Both the position numbers and the translations under genes were made by a program. Source: Butyrivibrio sp. M55 (GTDB taxonomy: Bacteria > Bacillota > Clostridia > Lachnospirales > Lachnospiraceae). From it: DNA of 64,000 nt. The stretch spans positions 124,001-188,000 of the forward strand of contig NZ_FPCD01000002.1 in NCBI RefSeq assembly GCF_900116865.1, read 5' to 3'. A model generated the notes under the pieces. That model was given only the letters and a program-made list of their open reading frames with translations. It did no database searches and had not been told where the DNA came from. This document shows, piece after piece, positions 7,782-15,859 of the stretch. Each line of letters starts with the position of its first letter. Position 1 is the first letter of the stretch.

Positions 7782-7816
7782 AATCTGAATTATTGGTGTT
7801 TACATTACAAGGAATA

Positions 7817-7865
7817 AGACCTTATCAAGCTGAAGCACATCGGTTTTGATAAGGTCTATTTTTAT
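7817..7865 (+). terminator. Terminator-like hairpin in the leader of the P-loop kinase gene
   Basis: AGACCTTATCAA (7817-7828) pairs perfectly over 12 bp with TTGATAAGGTCT (7846-7857), followed by ATTTTTAT. It is 36 bp before the ATG at 7901 and downstream of a strong promoter, so it either ends a short leader RNA or acts as an attenuator for the gene. Confidence 0.65.
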
Positions 7866-7900
7866 ATCAAGAGATTATTACTGAAAAGGGAGGAAGTTTA

Positions 7901-8503
7901 ATGGCAAATCTTATAGTAGTGTGCGGACCCCAGGCGGTAGGAAAGATGACAGTGGCGGAGAGTCTTAGAGATAAGCTCAGGTACAATATGATGATGAATC
8001 ATGATAGTATTGAAATGTCAGATAAGATATTTGGATTTGATACCCCTGCACAAAGGGAATTCAATAGCTTATTTAGGAAGAATGCATTTGAGCTGGCTGT
8101 AAAGCATAACGTTGATCTGATATTCACTTATGTGTGTGCTTTCGATATGAAGGAAGATCTTGCATACCTTGAGTCATTAAAGAACCTGTTTGAGCAGGCA
8201 GGAGGACATTTCTTTTTCGTTGAATTAAAAGCAACTCTGGAGGAGAGGCTATTCAGAAATGAGACGCCTCATCGCATGGAGAGAAAAGCGTCCAAAAAAG
8301 ATGTGGAATGGAGCAGAGCCAATCTCTTACAGGATGCCGAAAATCACAAGCTGAACACGGATGAAGGCGAGAAATGTTTTGAGAATCACATAAAAATTGA
8401 TAATACTCATTTGGAGCCCGATGAAGTTGCAGATCGTGTAATTCAGAAATTCGGGCTTGTGCCAAATGATAAGGATGAAAAAGAATACCGCTTTGGCGTG
8501 TGA
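7901..8503 (+). CDS. P-loop nucleoside/small-molecule kinase-like protein
   Basis: A 200-residue protein with Walker A at residues 8-16 (GPQAVGKMT; the final Ser/Thr is Thr, with Met inserted where most families have Ser or Thr). The order of strands (LIVVCGP, LIFTYVC, HFFFVEL) and an Arg-containing lid (LEERLFRNETPHRMERK) resemble AAA_33/shikimate-kinase-like proteins that phosphorylate small molecules. The start has GGGAGG nine bases upstream. It is the only gene downstream of the structured leader, and the 52-bp hairpin array begins 12 bp after its stop, probably inside its 3' untranslated region. Confidence 0.75.
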   Translation: MANLIVVCGPQAVGKMTVAESLRDKLRYNMMMNHDSIEMSDKIFGFDTPAQREFNSLFRKNAFELAVKHNVDLIFTYVCAFDMKEDLAYLESLKNLFEQAGGHFFFVELKATLEERLFRNETPHRMERKASKKDVEWSRANLLQDAENHKLNTDEGEKCFENHIKIDNTHLEPDEVADRVIQKFGLVPNDKDEKEYRFGV

Positions 8504-8514
8504 ATGGGAAATAA

Positions 8515-8930
8515 CACCGTACGAAATGGCTAGAAGGAAGGTATACGGTGTGTAAACAGAAAATGTCACCGTACAGAATGGTTGGAATGAGAGTGTACGG
8601 TATGAAAATGAGAAATGGCACCGTATAGAAAAGCTGGAAGGAAAGTGTATGGTGAAGAAACGAGAAACAGTACCGCACAGGATAGCTGGAAGGAAAGTGT
8701 ACGGTACAGAAACGGGAATTAACACTGTACAGAATAGCTGAAATGAAACCGTACGGTGCGAAAACAGAAAAAGGCACAGTATGGAATGGCAGGAATGAAA
8801 GTGTACGGTGTGAAAACAAGAATCTGCACCGCACAGAATAGCTGCAACGAACATGTACGGTGCAGAAACGGAAATTAGCACCGCACAGAACAGCTGCAAT
8901 GAATTTATACGGTGCAGAAAGCAGAAAATC
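8515..8930. repeat. Tandem array of eight 52-bp hairpin units, plus a partial ninth
   Basis: Unit starts are 8515, 8567, 8619, 8671, 8723, 8775, 8827 and 8879, each exactly 52 bp apart without any insertion or deletion; a degenerate ninth begins at 8931 (gcactatc). Each unit opens with CACCGTAC-like sequence (bases 1-8) and has GTACGGTG-like sequence at bases 29-36, so each can fold into an 8-bp stem with a 20-base loop, followed by an A-rich 16-base linker. Arms vary between units but partly keep pairing: unit 4 has TACC against GGTA where the others have CACC against GGTG; units 3 and 5 hold G-T pairs. Since 52 is not a multiple of three and + strand stops fall in every unit, it is not a coding repeat. 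Confidence 0.9.
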
Positions 8931-8980
8931 GCACTATCTCATCAGAATAAGCACATCAAAGTGTCAAAAAGGAGATACCT

Positions 8981-9607
8981 ATGAAAACAAGAGAAGAAGC
9001 CCTAAACTACGGTCTGTCTTTTCCGGACACCTACAGGGAGGCGCCGTTTCGTGATACAAATTGGCAGCTTGTTCGGGTAAAAAAGTCGAAGAAAGCCTTT
9101 TTGTGGACATATGAAAAAGATGGCTATATCAATTTGAATCTAAAAGTTGATCCGCAGTGGCGTGATCTTTGGCGAAAGACATACAAATCGGTGCTTCCCG
9201 CGTATCATCAGAACAAGGAGCATTGGAACACGATTGTTCTTGATGGCTCAATTCCCGATGATGTCATAAAGCGGATGATTGCTGAGAGCTACGATCTTGT
9301 TACGGACTCTCCGACAAAAAGAATATATGAAGCGGTAAAAAAGATTCCTAAAGGGAAAGTTGCTACTTACGCAGATGTTGCAGAAATGGCCGGCTACAGA
9401 AAGATGGCGAGGGCTGTTGGGAATGCACTTCATAAAAATCCCGACCCAAGCACGATACCATGCCACCGCGTTGTCAATTCCAAGGGCGAACTTGCCGGCG
9501 AATATGCATTCGGCGGAGCATGGAAGCAGGCTCAGATACTGGAGAGTGAGGGAGTAGAAGTCGCCGAAGGAAAGGTTAATCTTGAGAAGTATCGAATTAA
9601 AATCTGA
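8981..9607 (+). CDS. MmcQ/YjbR-like domain fused to an alkylguanine-DNA methyltransferase domain
   Basis: A 208-residue fusion. Residues 1-105 are an MmcQ/YjbR (DUF419) domain: GLSFPDTYREAPFRDTNWQL, KKAFLWTYEKDGYINLNLK and the C-terminal VLPAYHQNKEHWNTIVLDGS. Residues about 110-195 are the DNA-binding/methyltransferase domain of the Ogt/MGMT family: IYEAVKKIPKGKVATYADVA, the arginine-finger helix MARAVGNALHKNP and the active site IPCHRVV with Cys161 intact. The usual N-terminal ribonuclease-like domain of Ogt is absent. It probably removes alkyl groups from guanine O6 or recognises such lesions. GGAGAT precedes the ATG. Confidence 0.88.
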   Translation: MKTREEALNYGLSFPDTYREAPFRDTNWQLVRVKKSKKAFLWTYEKDGYINLNLKVDPQWRDLWRKTYKSVLPAYHQNKEHWNTIVLDGSIPDDVIKRMIAESYDLVTDSPTKRIYEAVKKIPKGKVATYADVAEMAGYRKMARAVGNALHKNPDPSTIPCHRVVNSKGELAGEYAFGGAWKQAQILESEGVEVAEGKVNLEKYRIKI

Positions 9608-9721
9608 TAGCATTATATAGGTAAATAACAAGTAGAAATAAAATAGCCTGCGCGCGGAATATGCATATCCGTGCATAACAATAAGAAAGACACAATACAA
9701 GGAAGGCATAACATAATTCAG

Positions 9722-10579
9722 ATGTACATCGATTCATTTAAATTCCCCGGAATTGGCGCGGAAGAACAGTTTGTAAACTACATAAGAAGGACATGCTACA
9801 GCTCGTTTTACCCTTTTGGAGTGTTTGCCGAAAACATGCTGGAGTCTTTATCCTTTTCGGAAATAACAATTCTGTACGGAAACAATGGCTCCGGAAAAAG
9901 CACAGCGCTTAATCTTATTGCAGAGAAAATAAAGGCTGAGCGAGATACACTGTTCAATCGAACAAGCTTTTTTGGAGACTATTTGAAAATGTGCTCGTTT
10001 GAGATAACTCCCGGAAAAAAGCCGGAAGAAATACGGATTATCACAAGTGATGATGTGTTTGATTTTATGCTCAATCTGCGTGCGCTTAATGAGGGCGTGG
10101 ATCGCAAGAGAGAGCAGGCTTTTGATGATTGGATTGAGAATAAGAATTCCACATTCCGGATGCAATCACTGGATGATTATGACAAGCTTAAAAAGGTGGT
10201 GGAAGCCCGCTCAAAGACCCAGTCAAGATATGTTAGGGATGTAATCGGAAGCAATGTCATTACACATAGCAACGGGGAAAGTGCTTTACAGTATTTTGCA
10301 GAGAAGATTAAAGACAACGGCTTGTATTTGCTGGATGAGCCGGAAAACTCACTTTCTCCGCAAAGACAGCTCGAATTGTTGGACTTTATTCAGAACTCGG
10401 CGCGCTTCTTCGGATGCCAGTTTATAATAGCAACTCATTCACCGTTTCTGCTTTCACTAAAGGGAGCACGAATCTATGATCTTGATGAATGTCCTGTAGA
10501 TATCAAGAAGTGGACGGAGCTCGAGGGTGTTAGGACTTATTTCGAGTTCTTTGATAAACACAGGGATGAATTTAGATAA
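9722..10579 (+). CDS. AAA-family (ABC/SMC-type) ATPase
   Basis: A single-domain P-loop ATPase of the AAA_21/AAA_15 type, about 285 residues. It has Walker A GNNGSGKST, a long insertion of about 130 residues, an ABC-like signature region (THSNGESALQYF), Walker B LYLLDEPENSLSP and the H-loop IIATHSPFLLSL. Such ATPases occur alone or as parts of defence systems; no partner nuclease adjoins it here. I chose ATG 9722 because the product then begins MYIDSFKFPGIG as in relatives; GTG 9671 in the same frame would add 17 charged residues. Neither start has an ideal ribosome binding site. Confidence 0.8.
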   Translation: MYIDSFKFPGIGAEEQFVNYIRRTCYSSFYPFGVFAENMLESLSFSEITILYGNNGSGKSTALNLIAEKIKAERDTLFNRTSFFGDYLKMCSFEITPGKKPEEIRIITSDDVFDFMLNLRALNEGVDRKREQAFDDWIENKNSTFRMQSLDDYDKLKKVVEARSKTQSRYVRDVIGSNVITHSNGESALQYFAEKIKDNGLYLLDEPENSLSPQRQLELLDFIQNSARFFGCQFIIATHSPFLLSLKGARIYDLDECPVDIKKWTELEGVRTYFEFFDKHRDEFR

Positions 10580-10613
10580 TCAGAATAAAAACTCCTGCAA
10601 CTATCCTTAACAC

Positions 10614-10654
10614 AAACCATCAATTTTTGACAACAAAAGTTGGTGGTTTTTCAT
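10614..10654 (+). terminator. Terminator after the AAA ATPase gene
   Basis: AAACCATCAA (10614-10623) pairs with TTGGTGGTTT (10640-10649) with one G-T pair; the right arm runs into a T-rich tail. Confidence 0.65.
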
Positions 10655-10705
10655 ATTTACCGGATCTAATATAATGTTAAAATATTTAGCAAAGGTGGGA
10701 TAAAT

Positions 10706-11773
10706 ATGAGGAAATCATACTTGGACAACATCAGATGGGTTACAGTTGTATTGGTTGTTTTTTTCCATGTTCTCTACATGTATAACGGTGAGGGTATCGC
10801 TGGGACCCTTGGCAAGATTACGAGCCTTGAGGTGCAGTATTATGATGTGTATATGTACATCGTTTTCCCATGGTTCATGGCAATCCTGTTCATTGTTTCA
10901 GGCATTAGCTCCAAACTGTATCTGGACAAACATACGGACAAAGAGTTTATTGGAAGCAGAACAACAAAGCTCCTTGTTCCATGCACAATAGGCCTTGTTG
11001 CGTTTCAGTTTATTCAAGGCTATATCAACATGTCATTCGGTGATGCGGGAAGCATGGATATTCCCGCGGTTATCAAGTACCTGATAATGCTTGCATCGGG
11101 AATCGGAGTGCTTTGGTATATCCAGGTGTTGTGGCTCTTTTCCATGATACTTGTCCTTATCAGGAAGATTGAAAAGAATCGTCTTCTGAACATAGGAAAA
11201 AAGACAAATCTTCCGACGCTTATTCTTTTATCATTAGCCTTTTACGGAGCGGGACAGATACTGAACACCCCTATTATCTGCGTTTACAGGTTCGGCCTTT
11301 ATTTTACAGCCTTCATTATGGGATATTTTGTTTTTTCTCATGACGAAGTGATTGATATATTGAAAAAATGGTTTGTACTCTTTTGCCCTGTAGCTATAGC
11401 GCTCGGCGTGGCGTTTTGTATAAAATACTTTGGCCAAAATTATGCGGATAAGCCCGTAAATAAATCACCTTTGTTCTTGTTTTACAGCTACTTTGCATGT
11501 CTTGCCATGCTTGGCGGCTTTGCAAGATTTTTTGACTTGGAAACAGAGTTTACCAAATGGATGAGCACTCACAGCTTCGGACTGTATGTTTTTCATTATC
11601 TCGGAATTTCATCGGTAGCCCTTTTCCTTGCAAGAAACGGGCTGATCTCACCTTTGACGGCGTATGTCCTTAGCCTTATCGCAGGCTTTGTGTTCGGATA
11701 TGGTTTGTACGCGATAATCTCAAGAATCCCGTTCTTTAGATGGGCAGTGCTTGGAATCAGAGGAAAGAGGTAA
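10706..11773 (+). CDS. Acyltransferase-3 family membrane protein
   Basis: A 355-residue protein with about ten membrane helices. The N-terminal RKSYLDNIRWVTVVLVVFFH is the hallmark of the acyltransferase_3/OafA group (Arg-x-x-x-Leu-Asp-x-Ile-Arg and a helix-borne His), which move acyl groups across the membrane to sugars, peptidoglycan or lipids. The final helix block FGLYVFHYLGISSVALFLAR is also typical. AAGGTGGG precedes the ATG. It overlaps the reading frame upstream of an HTH-AbrB regulator starting 11 bp later. Acceptor unknown. Confidence 0.85.
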   Translation: MRKSYLDNIRWVTVVLVVFFHVLYMYNGEGIAGTLGKITSLEVQYYDVYMYIVFPWFMAILFIVSGISSKLYLDKHTDKEFIGSRTTKLLVPCTIGLVAFQFIQGYINMSFGDAGSMDIPAVIKYLIMLASGIGVLWYIQVLWLFSMILVLIRKIEKNRLLNIGKKTNLPTLILLSLAFYGAGQILNTPIICVYRFGLYFTAFIMGYFVFSHDEVIDILKKWFVLFCPVAIALGVAFCIKYFGQNYADKPVNKSPLFLFYSYFACLAMLGGFARFFDLETEFTKWMSTHSFGLYVFHYLGISSVALFLARNGLISPLTAYVLSLIAGFVFGYGLYAIISRIPFFRWAVLGIRGKR

Positions 11774-11783
11774 GGGGGATATT

Positions 11784-12218
11784 ATGTTTAAAGATAATCT
11801 GGTAGAACTCAGAAAACTACATAACATGTCGCAGGAAGAACTTGCGGAAAAAATTGGAGTATCAAGACAGACACTGTCAAAATATGAAACGGGAGAATCA
11901 CTTCCCGATATTGAAAAATGCAGTAATATCGCCAATGTTTTTGCTGTAAGTATCGACGATCTTCTTAATTATGACAAAGAAAAAACGGAAAATATGGGAC
12001 TTGTAGTACCGCCAAAAGGAAAGTACATATTCGGAATGGTGAAGGTCGGAGATAAGGGACAGATCGTGATTCCTGCAAAAGCCAGAAAAGTTTTTGACAT
12101 AAATCCCGGCGACAACCTCATCGTACTTGGAAGTGAGGGCGAGGGAATAGCCATTATCAAGGAAAAAGGGCTTCTTGATATTATTAAGAGTGCACGAAAT
12201 GCTACAAATAAGGCATAG
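11784..12218 (+). CDS. HTH (XRE) regulator fused to an AbrB/SpoVT DNA-binding domain
   Basis: A 144-residue protein with two DNA-binding modules. Residues 1-65 are an XRE domain (LVELRKLHNMSQEELAEKIG, VSRQTLSKYETGESLPDIEK). Residues about 90-135 form a swapped-hairpin AbrB domain: MVKVGDKGQIVIPAKARKVF and the strand DNLIVLGSEGEGIAII. The linker includes VPPKGKYIFG. AGGGGG upstream of ATG 11784 fixes the start. It sits in the operon downstream of the acyltransferase and 234 bp ahead of the amino-acid transporter; its targets are unknown. Confidence 0.88.
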   Translation: MFKDNLVELRKLHNMSQEELAEKIGVSRQTLSKYETGESLPDIEKCSNIANVFAVSIDDLLNYDKEKTENMGLVVPPKGKYIFGMVKVGDKGQIVIPAKARKVFDINPGDNLIVLGSEGEGIAIIKEKGLLDIIKSARNATNKA

Positions 12219-12371
12219 AAGAGTGTTTGTGAAAAAAACAAATTAAATAATAAATTTTTGTATAAAATACATTGCAAAATTAATCCATAGAGTGTTAATA
12301 TCTTTAGCAAGATAAGTTTAGCCAAATGAAAGGCAATTTATCTATTATATTTTTTAAAATATGGACGTCAA

Positions 12372-12408
12372 AGCAGACAAGGAAATTTCTTTGTCTGCTT
12401 TTTTATTT
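12372..12408 (+). terminator. Terminator before the amino-acid ABC transporter
   Basis: AGCAGACAA (12372-12380) pairs perfectly with TTGTCTGCT (12391-12399), followed by a T-rich run. It lies 45 bp upstream of the transporter start codon and could end the upstream transcript or act as a leader attenuator; the 150 bp before it hold only AT-rich sequence with no clear promoter. Confidence 0.75.
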
Positions 12409-12452
12409 TTCCGGAAAAAAATGATGAGTTCAAAGATGAGGAGAAAGAACAT

Positions 12453-13247
12453 ATGAAGAAAAGAATTATTGCTCTTATAATGACGATATTTTGCGGCTTG
12501 AGTATATGTGCATGTGGAAGTGAAAACACTGTGGCAAAGGCATCGGGTTCACATGAGCTGATACATGAAGGAAAGCTTGTTGTAGGTACAAATGCGGCAT
12601 TCCCACCTTTTGAATATATCGGAGATGACGGAAAGCCTGATGGTTTTGACATCGCTTTGATAAAAGCAATTGGCGATGAACTTGGCTTGGAAGTTGAGAT
12701 ACAGGATATGGAATTTGATTCTCTTGTAGCTTCCATCGGCTCAAAGATAGACGTTTCAATTGCGGGCATGACGATCACTGAAGAAAGAAAAAATGCTGTA
12801 GATTTTTCAGATTCATATTATGACGCTGTTCAGTATGTTCTTGTTCCGAACGGTTCAGAGATTAAAGGCTATGATGATCTTAAGGGCAAAAAAATCGGTT
12901 CACAGATGGGAACAACCGGCGATTTCATAAGCGAGGATATTAAGGCAGAAGATGACAGTACAACAATAAGCACTTATGACAAGGCGCTTGATGCAGTAAA
13001 CGATCTGGTGAACGGTCGAGTAGATGCAGTTATTTTGGATAAGAACCCTGCAGAAGTATTTGCCGGTCAGTATGATGAGGTGGTTGCACTTGATGGAAAT
13101 GATTTTGGATTTGAACCTGAGAAATATGCAATTGCACTTTCAAAAGGAAATACAGAGCTTGGCGGCAAGATAAATGGCGCACTAAAGACTCTTAAAGAAA
13201 ATGGTACTTATGATGAACTTATAAAGAAATATATTGAAGCGGAGTAA
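12453..13247 (+). CDS. Amino-acid ABC transporter, substrate-binding lipoprotein
   Basis: A 264-residue exported protein. The signal peptide ends in a lipobox around SICACG (Cys about residue 21), anchoring the mature protein outside the membrane. The rest is a family-3 solute-binding protein: LVVGTNAAFPPFEYIGDDGK, PDGFDIALIKAIGDELGLEV, the DFSDSYYDAVQYVLVP hinge strand and GKKIGSQMGTTGD. These bind polar or basic amino acids. GAGGAGA precedes the ATG. It leads an operon with permease and ATPase, then genes for arginine-type metabolism, so arginine or a related guanidino/amino compound is the likely ligand. Confidence 0.92.
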   Translation: MKKRIIALIMTIFCGLSICACGSENTVAKASGSHELIHEGKLVVGTNAAFPPFEYIGDDGKPDGFDIALIKAIGDELGLEVEIQDMEFDSLVASIGSKIDVSIAGMTITEERKNAVDFSDSYYDAVQYVLVPNGSEIKGYDDLKGKKIGSQMGTTGDFISEDIKAEDDSTTISTYDKALDAVNDLVNGRVDAVILDKNPAEVFAGQYDEVVALDGNDFGFEPEKYAIALSKGNTELGGKINGALKTLKENGTYDELIKKYIEAE

Positions 13248-13251
13248 TTTT

Positions 13252-13929
13252 ATGGAACAATTCAATGCAGCATTTATAACCGATGACAGATGGAAATTAT
13301 ACTTCCAAGGGCTTTGGACAACGCTGGAAATAGTTCTTTTTGCCACCATACTGGGACTTGCAGTCGGAACAATCAGCTGCCTTATGTATATGTCGACTTC
13401 GAAAAAGGGAAAACCTACTGTTTTACATTATATAGCTATGATCTATATAGACATTATAAGAGGAACACCTTCGGTTCTGCAGCTTCTTATCATGTGGTTC
13501 ATCATCATGAAGAGTAGTACCAATGGGGTACTTGTGGCAGTTATTTCTTTTGGCATTAACAGCGGAGCGTATGTTTCTGAAATTATGAGAGGCGGAATTC
13601 AGGCGGTGAATAAGGGACAGCTTGAGGCAGGAGATTCGCTTGGTATTACACGATTTACAACGATGAGATACGTAATTTTACCTCAGGCATTCAGAAATGC
13701 CTTGCCTGCTCTTTGCAATGAGTTTATCACCTTGTTAAAAGAGACAGCGATAGTCGGATATGTTTCACTTGCCGATCTGACAAGAGTTGCAAATCAGGTT
13801 GCTTCAAGAACTTATCAGCCTTTCATGCCACTTATTGGCGCGGCTGTCATATATTTTGTGATAATAAAGTTTTTTACAATCCTTTTTGGAAATCTTGAAA
13901 GGAGGCTGCGCCAAAATGTTACGTGTTGA
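13252..13929 (+). CDS. Amino-acid ABC transporter permease (HisM/GlnP type)
   Basis: A 225-residue inner-membrane subunit with about five helices. The N-terminal [24 protein letters not shown] segment (here [20 protein letters not shown]) is the family signature, and the EAA loop reads [20 protein letters not shown] with [10 protein letters not shown] after it. ATG 13252 lies four bases after the stop of the binding-protein gene; the last 14 bases overlap the ATPase gene, showing tight operon coupling. Confidence 0.93.
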   Translation: MEQFNAAFITDDRWKLYFQGLWTTLEIVLFATILGLAVGTISCLMYMSTSKKGKPTVLHYIAMIYIDIIRGTPSVLQLLIMWFIIMKSSTNGVLVAVISFGINSGAYVSEIMRGGIQAVNKGQLEAGDSLGITRFTTMRYVILPQAFRNALPALCNEFITLLKETAIVGYVSLADLTRVANQVASRTYQPFMPLIGAAVIYFVIIKFFTILFGNLERRLRQNVTC

Positions 13930-14638
13930 GAATTTAAAAAAGTCATATGGTGATAATGAAATTTTGAAAGGGATCTCCTGTGAGATTAAGGAGGGAGAAA
14001 AGATTGTTATTGTAGGGCCTTCCGGCTCGGGCAAAAGTACTTTTTTAAGATGCCTTAATTTGCTGGAGAGTCCTACTGCCGGAAAGGTGTGGCTTGATGA
14101 TGTAGAGCTGACAAATGCCAAGACCGATTTGAATCCGATCAGGCAGCAGATGGGAATGGTATTCCAGCATTTCAATCTTTTCGAGAATCTGACGATCATG
14201 GACAATATTACACTTGCCCCGATAAAGACCAAAAGGATGAAGAAGGAAGAAGCAAGAGAGAATGCATTAACTCTTCTTAGGAGAATAGGTCTTGAGGATA
14301 AAGCGGATGCATATCCGGCACAGTTGTCCGGCGGTCAGCAGCAGAGAGTGGCTATTGTCAGGTCACTTGCAATGAAGCCGAAGGTTATGCTTTTTGACGA
14401 ACCTACATCAGCGCTTGATCCTGAGATGGTAGGCGAAGTTTTGGATGTGATGACAGAGCTTGCCGATAGCGGAATGAACATGGTTGTTGTTACTCATGAG
14501 ATGGGATTTGCCAGAAATGTTGCAAGTCGGATCATGTTTATGGACGGAGGACATATTGTTGAGGAAAACGATCCCGACAATTTCTTTGAGCATCCTAAGA
14601 GTGAGAGATGTCGTGAATTCTTATCGAAGATTCTCTGA
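13916..14638 (+). CDS. Amino-acid ABC transporter ATP-binding protein (GlnQ type)
   Basis: A 240-residue cytoplasmic ATPase. Walker A is [10 protein letters not shown]-loop [13 protein letters not shown], signature LSGGQQQR, Walker [15 protein letters not shown] and switch His in [10 protein letters not shown]. This composition and the length match polar amino-acid importers. ATG 13916 overlaps the permease end by 14 bp and has GAAAGGAGG upstream within the permease gene. It powers the uptake system of the downstream catabolic operon. Confidence 0.95.
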   Translation: MLRVENLKKSYGDNEILKGISCEIKEGEKIVIVGPSGSGKSTFLRCLNLLESPTAGKVWLDDVELTNAKTDLNPIRQQMGMVFQHFNLFENLTIMDNITLAPIKTKRMKKEEARENALTLLRRIGLEDKADAYPAQLSGGQQQRVAIVRSLAMKPKVMLFDEPTSALDPEMVGEVLDVMTELADSGMNMVVVTHEMGFARNVASRIMFMDGGHIVEENDPDNFFEHPKSERCREFLSKIL

Positions 14639-14656
14639 TGATTTAGAAGTGGGAGG

Positions 14657-15829
14657 ATGATGGTTATGGGCTTTACGGTAGGAGAGATACTTGAACTTCC
14701 TTTTGCAGATAGTTATACGCTGGTTGCCGGTAAGGGCGGACTTGGTAGAGTGGTTGAAAATGTAAATCTGCTGGATTATGAATATGATTCCAAGATTCCT
14801 ACAGGCGAAGAACCGGACGGATTATTTGACCGGAAATCGGTTGTTGTCACATCTATGTTATTTGCAAAAGACAGGGCAGATCTGATCCTGAGTGTGACAA
14901 GGCAGCTGTTTGCCGATGGGGTAAGCGCAATAGTTATTATTCAGGCTTATTTCAAGAGCCTGCCTGACGAAGTCATAGAATTTGCCGATAGCATAAATCT
15001 TCCTATCATTCTGGTTTCATCAGAGAAAACTTACGCTGAGAACGTGGTTATAGGACTTACAAGAGCTATAGAGTCAAGCGATAACATAAATAAGATTGAA
15101 GAGAAGATAAGCTTTATTCTGCAACACAAGGTAAGTTCGGCAACAAGGCTCATGACGGCGCAGGAGATAATTCCTTTGTTCAGAGCACCGTACGGGTTCT
15201 ATTATCTTGTTTCAAAGCATCAGATAAATACCTATGGCTTCCAGCATCAATTACAGCTTCTGAGAAACAAAAAGACAGACGGAATGGAAATTCTTCCTTA
15301 TCAGTATGGAATATTGATCTGTACCATGGGAATAGATGAACAGACGACCATCGATAAGCTTTTTAAGCTCGGAATATGTATGGATGAATACGTTATAGGT
15401 ATCAGCACCGGAAGTTTTGAAACAGATAAAGTTGCAAATGAGATCAGAGAAGCTTTGTATGCGCAGCGTTTTGCGGCCAAAAATAAAATGGAGGTCTGCA
15501 GATTTTCCGAGATGGGAATTTGGCAGATGATCCTTCCCAACAGAGATAATGTTTGGATGAAGAATTACTGTGAAGGAATTATCCGGAAGCTTAAAGAGGC
15601 AGACGCAGAGACTGAGATATTTGAAACGGCGAGCTGCTATGTTGACAACAATTGCGACACTAAAAGGACTGCCGAAGAGATGTCGGTGCATGTGAATACG
15701 GTCAGATATCGTATAAAGAAAGCACAGGAAACGTTAGGGCTTGAAGATAAGGATATGGAATTTCAACAGGCTATCTGGTTTGCATTTAACTATAAAAAAG
15801 GGATGGAAAATTATTTTGATACTTTTTAG
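14657..15829 (+). CDS. PucR-family transcriptional regulator
   Basis: A 390-residue regulator. The N-terminal 120 residues match the PucR sensor domain (VGEILELPFADSYTLVAGKG, GVSAIVIIQAYFKSLPDEVI, ADSINLPIILVS). The C-terminus holds the PucR-type helix-turn-helix, CDTKRTAEEMSVHVNTVRYR IKKAQ, near residues 335-365. PucR proteins usually activate genes for use of nitrogen compounds such as purines or amino acids. It lies between the transporter and the catabolic enzymes on the same strand, so it is the probable specific regulator of this operon. GGGAGG precedes the start. Confidence 0.9.
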   Translation: MMVMGFTVGEILELPFADSYTLVAGKGGLGRVVENVNLLDYEYDSKIPTGEEPDGLFDRKSVVVTSMLFAKDRADLILSVTRQLFADGVSAIVIIQAYFKSLPDEVIEFADSINLPIILVSSEKTYAENVVIGLTRAIESSDNINKIEEKISFILQHKVSSATRLMTAQEIIPLFRAPYGFYYLVSKHQINTYGFQHQLQLLRNKKTDGMEILPYQYGILICTMGIDEQTTIDKLFKLGICMDEYVIGISTGSFETDKVANEIREALYAQRFAAKNKMEVCRFSEMGIWQMILPNRDNVWMKNYCEGIIRKLKEADAETEIFETASCYVDNNCDTKRTAEEMSVHVNTVRYRIKKAQETLGLEDKDMEFQQAIWFAFNYKKGMENYFDTF

Positions 15830-15859
15830 AAATAATCATAAATTCCGGGAAGGAACAGT

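Noticed and set aside
8253..8899. Long reverse-strand open frames (193 and 190 codons) across the 52-bp array
   Set aside because: The repeat consensus lacks reverse-strand stop codons, so two frames stay open at once. Because 52 is not a multiple of three the products are 52-residue super-repeats of Phe/Ser/Cys/His-rich sequence, with no good start or ribosome binding site. Best explained as a by-product of the repeat.
8515..8930. CRISPR array
   Set aside because: Whole 52-bp units are similar; there are no unique spacers between short identical repeats, and no cas genes are near.
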